Shown: positions 42,672-50,904 of the stretch, in pieces
Position numbering within the stretch: the first letter of the stretch is position 1
How the letters are laid out: each line of letters opens with the position of its first letter
Origin: Oceanobacter sp.
GTDB lineage: Bacteria; Pseudomonadota; Gammaproteobacteria; Pseudomonadales; Oceanobacteraceae
DNA: 64,000 nt
Assembly (NCBI GenBank): GCA_002733645.1
Contig: NVWL01000002.1
Coordinates: forward strand, 1-64,000
Direction of reading: 5' to 3'
The notes under the pieces: generated by a model
The model's input: the letters and a program-made list of their open reading frames with translations, nothing else
What the model was told of the DNA's origin: nothing
Databases searched by the model: none
Translations under genes and position numbers: made by a program

Positions 42672-42694
42672 CTGCATTAATCAGAGGTGCCCTA
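42672..42694 (+). repeat. 23-bp dispersed repeat, copy B
   Basis: CTGCATTAATCAGAGGTGCCCTA, 22/23 identical to 22733-22755. Confidence 0.75.
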
Positions 42695-42816
42695 TAACCT
42701 TTTGCTTTAAAACCTGCATGCTTGATTTGAAATGCGGCTTCGCGGATTTTCCTTTAATCGGCGTGCGTGCGGCGCCAGACAACAAAGTCATTCTGCGGCC
42801 TTTAGAGCAAAACCTT

Positions 42817-42866
42817 GCCCCGGAGCGATACATAAATATGAATACTGTAAGAGGTCGCTCCGGGGC
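42817..42866. repeat. GC-rich inverted repeat
   Basis: GCCCCGGAGCGA ... TCGCTCCGGGGC (12-bp arms) in noncoding segment. Confidence 0.8.
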
Positions 42867-43108
42867 GGATTGTTTTGCGTGCCGCATAATGACTGCCGTT
42901 GGCTGGATGAAGCCGGATGCGCCGAGAAGAGAGGATCGTAAGGAGAAACTTCTCCTTGCATGGGGCCGGGGGCGAAGTCCCGAAAGGGAGTTGAGTTTTA
43001 AGTAAAACGACTAAATAAACTAAGGGGCATTAGTAACCCGAGTGCGTTCTTTATGTATAAGTATTTAAAATATCTAGAATAAAATAGCTTGAACTGGAAC
43101 TGATCAAT

Positions 43109-43807
43109 ATGAACCCACTAGAAAATAAGTGGTTAAACAACAAATGCATCACGGAAGACGCGATTAACGTATATCGCTCGGCGCTTAAACTCCAGCACCC
43201 AAACTATACAGTCATCGACGGCTTATTTAACGACTCGATGCTCAATGCCGTAACCGATGCACTATCTAAATCAGAACACTGGCAAACCCAGCGCCATACC
43301 TATTCAGAACTTTATGTAGATGACACCAAGTGGCAACAGGCTGACGATGAAGAACGCTTTGTACAGCGCGATGTTTGGAAGCCCACGAAAAGCACACACA
43401 CCACCGCTAACGAGTTTTTAACCTACTTACGCAGCGATGAGTTTATGGCCGTGTTATCACGGATATTTAACGTACACCTGACCGATATTCATGTGGGCGA
43501 CCCCGACATAAACACCAACTACTTTCGCCTAAACACCAACGATCTCGTAGAGCAACACGCCGACGACTCGCCGGGCAGGGAGGTATGCATGTTGCTGTAT
43601 CTCAATAAAGATTGGGCAGAGGACACAGGCGGCGAACTGGTGTTTAAAGGAGAGGGTGGTAAGCCTATTCATATTTCACCCTTATATAACCGCTGTGTAT
43701 TGTTTAACCCCGCATCCAAAGGCTCAGAGCACTGGGTGGAAAGAGTAAAGGCCCAAAGCGAAAGCGTGTATCGATACAACGTCACGAGCTGGTATTGGGG
43801 AGAGTGA
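43109..43807 (+). CDS. 2OG-Fe(II) oxygenase (prolyl 4-hydroxylase-like)
   Basis: NYFRLNTNDLVEQHADDSPGREVCMLLYLNKDWAEDTGGELVF...RCVLFNP. Confidence 0.8.
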   Translation: MNPLENKWLNNKCITEDAINVYRSALKLQHPNYTVIDGLFNDSMLNAVTDALSKSEHWQTQRHTYSELYVDDTKWQQADDEERFVQRDVWKPTKSTHTTANEFLTYLRSDEFMAVLSRIFNVHLTDIHVGDPDINTNYFRLNTNDLVEQHADDSPGREVCMLLYLNKDWAEDTGGELVFKGEGGKPIHISPLYNRCVLFNPASKGSEHWVERVKAQSESVYRYNVTSWYWGE

Positions 43808-44148
43808 GGTAGAGAGTTAGGTAGAAGCTGAGAGTCGTGCTTTTACTTGAATATAGGCGCTGACAACTTCCACAAACACAGATTACTTGACCAGAATGAA
43901 GGGCTTTAAATGTAAAGAGGTACTGATAAATAAACAGCATATTTTAATAAAAGCCGAAAGCTTGGCACACTTTACAAATAGAGTTGCACGCTTTGACCGT
44001 GAGTGTTAGCTTAAAAATCAATTAAATCAGTAAGTTAAAAATCTGGCCCATAAATAAGTGTGCCATGATTCATCGAAATAGTGTGCGAGCACGCTTTCAC
44101 AGAATGGATTGTTAATGTGATGGAATATGCCCCTTTAAAATCAATAGG

Positions 44149-44214
44149 TTATAACTTTTTTGGACTTATATTAGTTTCGGGGAAGTGTGCCGGCACACTA
44201 ATATGCTGTTATAA
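44149..44214 (+). other. Candidate attC/attI-like recombination site upstream of first cassette
   Basis: Nested inverted repeats TTATAAC..ATATTAG..GTGTGCCGGCACAC..CTAATAT..GTTATAA; left core identical to left core of attC at 44542. Confidence 0.45.
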
Positions 44215-44226
44215 ATATTTGAAAAT

Positions 44227-44538
44227 ATGAAGTACCTTAAACAAATTCTATTCTTCGCGATTATATTGGTGTTTGGCCTATGGGGTTTTGCCTTCCTTGT
44301 TGATGCTATCAATAAGCATGCAGACTACGCCGCCACTGGGATTATTGAAGATTCGTTAGCTTCGAATGCTGCATATGACTTGGATACACTAAGTAAAATT
44401 AAGGAGTCATTAGCACACGGAGAGGTTGAAGAGGCAAATGCTATCATCGACCAGCAAGTTGAGCTTAAGATGGAAATGCTAAAAGCTTGTGTGTCGGAAG
44501 CCTGTATCAACCTCAGGGATAGTCGAAATGTGCGATGA
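44227..44538 (+). CDS. Hypothetical membrane-anchored protein, cassette 1
   Basis: 103 aa, N-terminal TM; lies between candidate recombination sites. Confidence 0.65.
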   Translation: MKYLKQILFFAIILVFGLWGFAFLVDAINKHADYAATGIIEDSLASNAAYDLDTLSKIKESLAHGEVEEANAIIDQQVELKMEMLKACVSEACINLRDSRNVR

Positions 44539-44541
44539 TAT

Positions 44542-44622
44542 TTATAACAAACGGCCGTTGATGCCACTGAAAAGCGTGGCGGGACGCGTAAAAAGCACGC
44601 GCCCCAAGGCCGGACGTTATGG
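44542..44622 (+). other. attC-like site 1
   Basis: R'' TTATAAC-aaa-CGGCC ... GGCCG-gac-R' GTTATGG; directly after ORF stop and just before next ATG. Confidence 0.75.
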
Positions 44623-44632
44623 GGAACGATTT

Positions 44633-45022
44633 ATGAACTACATTTTTCTATTGTTTATGATCATTCCTTTTAATGCTAATTCTTGCATAATCATGCCGGA
44701 ACAGAGCGAATTATCGGAGAAATACGGATTTTCATATGAAGTTAGCCCTTCAGAGTTCGATAGTTATAGCAATGAGATAAATATTATCGCGCCTTTGGTT
44801 TACAAAGGTGAGAAATTTGATCTTGGTGTATTCTCCGTCTTTCTTGATGGGCGTCTTGTTAGTAAATCTGTGCACTCAATTATCAACGAAGGCGGTGTTC
44901 CTGAATTCTTTGGATATGTTAGTAGCGATAAGGGTTTTACATATAGGGTATCTTTTTTATACGGAGAGGGAAGGTGCAAGAAATATGAATTTTTCGCTAG
45001 AGAAAGTACTCTGCAACCATAA
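44633..45022 (+). CDS. Hypothetical small secreted protein, cassette 2
   Basis: Signal peptide MNYIFLLFMIIPFNANSC; ATG 44633 follows attC1 with GGGGAACG; the supplied ORF 44489 start would cross attC1. Confidence 0.65.
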   Translation: MNYIFLLFMIIPFNANSCIIMPEQSELSEKYGFSYEVSPSEFDSYSNEINIIAPLVYKGEKFDLGVFSVFLDGRLVSKSVHSIINEGGVPEFFGYVSSDKGFTYRVSFLYGEGRCKKYEFFARESTLQP

Positions 45023-45106
45023 CAAACCGCTGAAATTCGTTACGACCACAAAAAACGTGGCCTTCACTAGGACTCGCTTCGCTCGCCTTCTAGCGGGGCG
45101 TTAGGC
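45017..45106 (+). other. attC-like site 2
   Basis: CCATAACAAACCGCT ... AGCGGGGCGTTAGGC; canonical GTTAGGC right core. Confidence 0.8.
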
Positions 45107-45122
45107 TTCAAAAGGAACTTCG

Positions 45123-45809
45123 ATGGAAACTGGGAAAATTGATCAGTTTATAAGATATGTTGATTCAGAGATTCTTCCTGCGACTGAAGATCTAGAGAAT
45201 TTGGAAGTTGCAAGCAGAAAGCACGTGCAGAAGCTTGTGTATACAAATCTTGTTGATCGTTTTGATTCCCTCATTGATGGGCTGGTGCTTGATAACTGTC
45301 GCTGCGACTATTTAACCTCAGAAGCAACGAAGAGTATGACTCAACAAATTACGGAAGCTGAACTTATACAACTTCTTATGAGAAGCGGCGATATTCAGGA
45401 AGCAATTGATGAAAAGTTAAAAGCCTCTATTCGTAACTCCGTTCTGCGCGAGCGGCATTCGAAAAAACTTGTTAGTGCAATGACCGCGTTTGACGTCCCT
45501 AGCAACTTTAAAAGCCTGCCTCGAGTAAATATCAGCACAGGGGTTATTCTCGAAAAAATAAAACCACAGAATAATCAGGTTCCTTATTCCATAGCTGGTT
45601 ATTCTGATTGGTTGTATTCACGTAGAAATGCCATCGTGCATGGAAACGGAACTAATAAGTATCTGCAAAACGACCTCACCCAGTTAAAAAAATTATATAA
45701 ATGCGTCCCTCCAGCATCTTTCAGAATCAAGCTCGGAACTGTTCAAATAGCAGCTGAATTTTATCGAGGCGTGTGTAATTTACTCTTAGAGGGGGCCGAT
45801 GAAGCCTAA
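45123..45809 (+). CDS. HEPN-domain protein (RiboL-PSP-HEPN-like), cassette 3
   Basis: RNxxxH-type motif SRRNAIVHGNG (R168-H173) in alpha-helical 228-aa protein. Confidence 0.6.
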   Translation: METGKIDQFIRYVDSEILPATEDLENLEVASRKHVQKLVYTNLVDRFDSLIDGLVLDNCRCDYLTSEATKSMTQQITEAELIQLLMRSGDIQEAIDEKLKASIRNSVLRERHSKKLVSAMTAFDVPSNFKSLPRVNISTGVILEKIKPQNNQVPYSIAGYSDWLYSRRNAIVHGNGTNKYLQNDLTQLKKLYKCVPPASFRIKLGTVQIAAEFYRGVCNLLLEGADEA

Positions 45810-45881
45810 CAAGTGGCGACAATTCGCACCCTACGGGTGCCGGACGCTCGCAAGCTCACGCCGTTGCGCCAAGCGTTAAGT
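45804..45881 (+). other. attC-like site 3
   Basis: GCCTAACAAGTGGCG ... CGCCAAGCGTTAAGT with internal hairpin GCACCC-tac-GGGTGC. Confidence 0.85.
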
Positions 45882-45909
45882 AATTGGCAGTTGAAAATAA
45901 TTAGGGATA

Positions 45910-48510
45910 TTGGTTTTGAGAAAATTTATTGAAAGACTTGAACACAAAATGGACGTAGCGAAAGAAGATTCGGATTTCGCCTATTTTTTTAGTCTGTTAG
46001 TTACAGGGGAAGCCATTACTAAACTAATCACGCTGATTACCGCTAGCGCTCTGATAACAGACAAAGATAGACACCAGTATCGTGTTTTACATGGTGTCGT
46101 GAGGGCAAATGGTGTAGGTGATTGGAGTAAAGCGATCGATGATTTATTTGTCGGCACTGCCTCTCAATATCTGGCTCCAGAATATCGTGAATTTCAAGCT
46201 GAGCTTACTAAAAAGACTTCTGAATATGAATGGCAGAGCCTAGCTGTTCAGGAATTGATCGATGCGTTAACTGAGTTGAATATAGATGTTGGATCGTCAA
46301 AAGGAAAAAAAGACTTAAAGAGCTGGTTTAAGCTATTTACTGAGTTAAGGAACAAAACAAGAGGGCATGGAGCACTTCTGACTTATAAAGCATCACGCGC
46401 AGCTCCACACCTTGGGAAAAGCATTTCACTAATATTAGAGAACTTGAATTTATTTAAGTTGCCTACTGCATTTCTAAAGCGTAATTTAAGTGGAAAATAC
46501 AGGGTTACTGAAATCGGTATTGAATCCGATAAATTTGATAATTTTAAGAGTAACAACACCGTAAATATTGAGGATGGAATTTACATCTATTTGGGAGATT
46601 ATAGAAAAATACCACTAATGTTGAGCGATCCAGATTTGACTGATTTTTATATTTCAAATGGTGGGTTTTCTGCTAATAAATATGAACTTCTTTCATATCT
46701 TACAGATGATAAAAAACATGGAGATTCATCTGAATACCTCGCACCAGTAGGAACACTCCCTTCGAGTGAATCTGAAGGTTTAGGTGAACTGCAGTGTGCA
46801 GGGAATACATTTACTAATGTCCCAGATTTGTCATATGAATATATTCAACGCCAAGAACTAGAAGATCAATTGTATTCTTTGCTTCTTGATGATAGGAGGA
46901 CAGTGGTAACCCTACTTGGGCGAGGTGGAATCGGGAAAACATCATTAGCCCTTAGAGTAATTCCTAGGCTATATGAGACCACAAGATTTGATGCAATCAT
47001 CTGGTTTAGCTCAAGGGATATAGACTTACAATCTAATGGTGCAAAACTTGTAACAGCGGACGTTGTATCTAGTAAAGATATATCAAAATATTATTCATCA
47101 CTTATTCTTCCGGATAAAGAGTGCAAGGATAAGAGTTTTGATTCTATTAAATTTTTTCAAGAGCAACTAACCGAATCAGGCATAGGACCATGCTTGTTTG
47201 TCTTCGATAATTTCGAAACAACTGAAAATCCTATAGAGGTTTTTAAATGGATTGATACATACATAAGGAACCCTAATAAGATATTGGTTACAACTAGGCT
47301 GCGAGAGTTTTTAGGGGATTACCCCATAAATGTTCATGGAATGACAGAGCCTGAATCTGAAGAGCTCATTAGGTTGACAGCTGCTCATCTAGGTGTTGAA
47401 AGTCATCTTTCACAAAACCTGATTGAAAATATTTATAATGTATCCGCTGGACATCCATATATAATTAAAATAATGCTGGGAGAACTTTCAAAAAACAACA
47501 TGAAAGGGTCGTTACCTAAGATTATTGCTGGTAGTGACGAAGTTCTAACAGCCCTTTTTGAACGGACGTACTCTGCTTTAAATCCTTGCGCGCAACGCGT
47601 ATTTCTCTCTTTGGCTTCATGGAACTCTGCAGTATCAAGACTAGCACTGGAAGCTGTATTAATGATATCAATAGGCGAGCCTCTCGAAGTGGAAAAAGCA
47701 ATTGATACTCTTATTCAATATTCATTGGCCGAGGAGTTTAAATCCGAGGTTGATGATCAGTACTTCATCGCACTTCCTTTCACTGCGTTGTCATTCGGTA
47801 GCAAAAAATTAAGAGTTAGCCCTCTAAAAAGCATTATTTCAGTTGATGTTAAATTATTACAGAAATTTGGACCAGAAAAAGTAGAAAACAAAAATATATC
47901 TCTTGCCCACCATATATCAGTATTTCTATCAAATCTGGATAATCCACTGAAGGACTATCCATCTCATAAAGAATTGATAGAAAGGATTAGTATTTCATAT
48001 GTAGATTCACGACCGATAATTTCTCGCTGGCTTGAGGAATCTGGTGAAATACATCTTTTAGAAGAGGCTAAAAAATACTTATACTTATACTTGGAAAGCG
48101 ATTCATCAGAATCGAGTAAGGTTTCTGCTTGGAATCAATTGGCTGAATTGTCTCGAAAGCTAAAACTACCGCTGGATGAGATTCATGCGCTAATCGAATC
48201 TTCTCAGTATTCACAGGTCGATTTTTCAGATCTTTCTAATGTTGTAAACAAAGTGAATCATATGCTCAATACACAGGAGCTTGTTTTAGATAGTCATGAT
48301 GCAAAGTCTGAATTGCTTTCAAAAATATATGACGTTGTATGGAGAAGAAAATCAGAGGGAGATGCGGTAGATTTTTCTCGATTGGCTTGGTTGGCCTTAC
48401 ATTTAGATAGGTTAGACGATGCAACAATACTTGTTGAACATGGCTTACAAATCGATCCGTACAATAGATACTGTCAAAAACTTCAGCTCAAACTTGAGAA
48501 GAAAACATAG
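45910..48510 (+). CDS. HEPN-STAND NTPase (NLR/Avs-like), cassette 4
   Basis: N-terminal RNKTRGH (residues 147-153); Walker A GRGGIGKT (337-344); Walker B PCLFVFDNFE; ILVTTRL sensor; helical TPR-like C-terminus; TTG start. Confidence 0.75.
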   Translation: MVLRKFIERLEHKMDVAKEDSDFAYFFSLLVTGEAITKLITLITASALITDKDRHQYRVLHGVVRANGVGDWSKAIDDLFVGTASQYLAPEYREFQAELTKKTSEYEWQSLAVQELIDALTELNIDVGSSKGKKDLKSWFKLFTELRNKTRGHGALLTYKASRAAPHLGKSISLILENLNLFKLPTAFLKRNLSGKYRVTEIGIESDKFDNFKSNNTVNIEDGIYIYLGDYRKIPLMLSDPDLTDFYISNGGFSANKYELLSYLTDDKKHGDSSEYLAPVGTLPSSESEGLGELQCAGNTFTNVPDLSYEYIQRQELEDQLYSLLLDDRRTVVTLLGRGGIGKTSLALRVIPRLYETTRFDAIIWFSSRDIDLQSNGAKLVTADVVSSKDISKYYSSLILPDKECKDKSFDSIKFFQEQLTESGIGPCLFVFDNFETTENPIEVFKWIDTYIRNPNKILVTTRLREFLGDYPINVHGMTEPESEELIRLTAAHLGVESHLSQNLIENIYNVSAGHPYIIKIMLGELSKNNMKGSLPKIIAGSDEVLTALFERTYSALNPCAQRVFLSLASWNSAVSRLALEAVLMISIGEPLEVEKAIDTLIQYSLAEEFKSEVDDQYFIALPFTALSFGSKKLRVSPLKSIISVDVKLLQKFGPEKVENKNISLAHHISVFLSNLDNPLKDYPSHKELIERISISYVDSRPIISRWLEESGEIHLLEEAKKYLYLYLESDSSESSKVSAWNQLAELSRKLKLPLDEIHALIESSQYSQVDFSDLSNVVNKVNHMLNTQELVLDSHDAKSELLSKIYDVVWRRKSEGDAVDFSRLAWLALHLDRLDDATILVEHGLQIDPYNRYCQKLQLKLEKKT

Positions 48511-48536
48511 CTCAATATGCGCGTCCAGAAATATAT

Positions 48537-48601
48537 ACTTAACAAAGTAATGTTGTCGGACTCTGATCTTCCCCCGCTCAACGAACCAACAAACGTTTGA
48601 C
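48537..48601 (+). other. Degenerate attC-like site downstream of STAND gene
   Basis: ACTTAAC-aaagtaa-TGTTG ... CAACA-aac-GTTTGAC; weak core match. Confidence 0.3.
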
Positions 48602-48626
48602 CGAATATTCTAAGGAGAGATAACTA

Positions 48627-49064
48627 ATGCAAACTAAAGCAAAATGCCTGTGTGGCTCCGTTAATTTTGAGATTGAATTATCAACTTCCAAGCCTGAAGT
48701 TGCTGCATGCCATTGCAGTATGTGTCGAAAATGGTTAGGTGGGCCAATGTTGGCTATCGATAGTGGCAAGCTTATAAATGTATCGGGTGAGTCTTTTATT
48801 ACTCGGTATTCATCGTCGGAGTGGGCAGAGCGGGGTTTCTGTAATAAGTGTGGCACGAGTCTGTTTTACTACTTATTACCTGCTGAGCAGTATCATTTTC
48901 CTGCTGGGTTATTTGGTGGCGAGTTGTCGTTCAATTTTAGTCATCAGATTTTTATTGACGAAAAGCCAGATTATTATGACTTCGCTAATGAGACTCAGAA
49001 CATGACCGGTGCCGAGATATTTGCCCACTTTGAAAATGAAAACGAAAATGGCAATAACACATAG
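48627..49064 (+). CDS. GFA/CENP-V family protein
   Basis: CLCGSVNFEIE...ACHCSMCRKWLGGPM...GFCNKCGTSLFYY zinc ligands. Confidence 0.88.
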   Translation: MQTKAKCLCGSVNFEIELSTSKPEVAACHCSMCRKWLGGPMLAIDSGKLINVSGESFITRYSSSEWAERGFCNKCGTSLFYYLLPAEQYHFPAGLFGGELSFNFSHQIFIDEKPDYYDFANETQNMTGAEIFAHFENENENGNNT

Positions 49065-49067
49065 CCG

Positions 49068-49126
49068 CATATCCACATGGCTACATATCCACATGGCTGA
49101 GAGCTGAGAGCTGAGAGCTGAGAGCT
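49068..49126. repeat. Tandem repeats: CATATCCACATGGCT x2 then GAGAGCT x4
   Basis: Direct reading: 49068-49082 and 49084-49098; 7-bp units 49099-49126. Confidence 0.9.
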
Positions 49127-49198
49127 ATAAATTTTCAGCTCGCACAAGAGTGTGCAGGTAGAGACGTATACAGTAGTCTTCAATCGAACACAGGAGAA

Positions 49199-49867
49199 GT
49201 GTCGATGCAGCCATCTAAAAGTGAGATTGAAGCTGGTCAAGCGGTGTATACCCGAGGGACGCTGTCGGTTTACGATATTGTCGTTTTGGGTATTTCGAAT
49301 AGCCTTATCTGGAAGTGTCCGTCGGTAAGAATTGAACAGCACTACAACGAGCATGTCTCAGACAATCATTTAGAGGTTGGTGTTGGTACGGGTTACTTTC
49401 CGGATCGTTGTCATTTTCCGTCTCAGCATCCACGCGTTGGTCTGATGGATATGAATCCAAATACACTAGTGTTTGCCTCTAAGCGTATTGCTAGGTATCA
49501 GCCTGAAACCTACATTCAAAATATTCTTGAGCCAATTGATCATGAAATGGAGCCGTTCGACTCTATTGGAATTAACTATTTATTCCATTGCGTGCCTGGC
49601 TCTATGCCAGAAAAGGCGGTTGTGTTTGATCACTTGGTAAAACTGATGAAGCCGGGCTGTAAGGTGTTCGGTTCTACGATTCTTCAGGGCGGGGTTGCAC
49701 GTAGTTGGACGGCACGTAAATTAATGAATTTCTATAATAAGAAAGGAATTTTTTCTAATGGGAGAGATGATCTTGAAGGTCTAGAGAGTGCTCTTTCTGA
49801 GCGATTTAACAACGTAAAAATTGAGGTGGTGGGTTGTGTAGCACTATTTTCAGGTAAGCGTCCATAG
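49199..49867 (+). CDS. Class I SAM-dependent methyltransferase
   Basis: LEVGVGTGYFPDRC motif I, GLMDMNPNTL, NYLFHCVPGSM. Confidence 0.82.
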   Translation: MSMQPSKSEIEAGQAVYTRGTLSVYDIVVLGISNSLIWKCPSVRIEQHYNEHVSDNHLEVGVGTGYFPDRCHFPSQHPRVGLMDMNPNTLVFASKRIARYQPETYIQNILEPIDHEMEPFDSIGINYLFHCVPGSMPEKAVVFDHLVKLMKPGCKVFGSTILQGGVARSWTARKLMNFYNKKGIFSNGRDDLEGLESALSERFNNVKIEVVGCVALFSGKRP

Positions 49868-49949
49868 CCTTCTTAGCTATGACATAATTGATTACTAAAC
49901 ATTCCCTGCATGTTGTATTGCAGGGTATTATTTTTTACAGGGAAGACTT

Positions 49950-50600
49950 ATGATTTTAAACAATACTTTTAGAATATTAACATCAATCATTATTGGTCAC
50001 TTGGCTGTATTTTCCTCTAAGGCCGCAGCAATTGATTTCACAATAGTGACGACGCCATTTTATGCTGAAACGACTGCTACTGGGCCTGATGGCGTCAATC
50101 CTATATCAATGGAAATGCGATATGACGGAAATAATAATTCTTCATTGACGCTTCCGTCTCCTCCAGGAGCGCAAGGTAAGTTAAGGTTGGTCGGTAATCA
50201 TAAAACATCTAAATACTTTTTCTGGGTTGAAAATGATCCACGAAAAACAATTATGACAATGAATGAAAAGCAGTTTTCTGAATCTCTAGGTGTCGACCTT
50301 TCATTAGCTAAAAGTAAAGGTACAAAAAAAGGGTCACAAACAATCATTGGTGAAGCTTGTACAATGTGGCGTGTAGACGTATCGATTGTCGTTCATTCAA
50401 AGGATGCTGAAGGGTTCTTTGAAACCTGTGTCACTCATGACAATATCGAGCTTAAAGGAACGCATAACGGTAAGGTCTTGCATGAAATGACGAAATTACA
50501 ACGAGGGCCTCAACCTCAGTCGATGTTTGAATTACCCTCCGGTTGGAAGATCGTTGATATGAACAAGATTATGGAACAGTTAAAGTCGCTTCAGAAGTGA
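49950..50600 (+). CDS. Secreted hypothetical protein
   Basis: Signal peptide ending SKAAA; 216 aa. Confidence 0.6.
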   Translation: MILNNTFRILTSIIIGHLAVFSSKAAAIDFTIVTTPFYAETTATGPDGVNPISMEMRYDGNNNSSLTLPSPPGAQGKLRLVGNHKTSKYFFWVENDPRKTIMTMNEKQFSESLGVDLSLAKSKGTKKGSQTIIGEACTMWRVDVSIVVHSKDAEGFFETCVTHDNIELKGTHNGKVLHEMTKLQRGPQPQSMFELPSGWKIVDMNKIMEQLKSLQK

Positions 50601-50671
50601 TAGGGCATGCTGAGCGTGCGTTTCGGTACGCTAACCTTTTAGTAATTAGTTAGGGCTGGTCAGCGACTACA

Positions 50672-50697
50672 GTGCCGTTTATGCCACGGCATTTTTT
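50672..50697 (+). terminator. Rho-independent terminator
   Basis: TGCCGT-ttatgcc-ACGGCATTTTTT. Confidence 0.65.
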
Positions 50698-50904
50698 GTA
50701 TTTGTATTTAAACCCCAGCTACATGTAAGACACCTGTATTCTATCTTTAAAATATCGGTGCATGATCAGTGGTTGATGCTTCTCGCTATTGTATTTTGTA
50801 AATTCAGGATAAATATTGTACTTATCTTGTTCCTCATGCACTCTAATATTGAGCGTATTACTTTGAACACCCAGTGGTATTCATGAAATTAAAAGGAATG
50901 AAAT

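Noticed and set aside
42613-43005. 130-aa and 69-aa plus ORFs and 68-aa minus ORF
   Set aside because: Mutually overlapping in different frames around a GC-rich hairpin; no convincing start signals or family
43808-43825. GTTAGGT after the 2OG oxygenase as an attC right core
   Set aside because: No matching left core or palindrome around it
44489-44632. N-terminal extension of cassette 2 ORF
   Set aside because: Runs through attC1; a signal peptide and SD support ATG 44633
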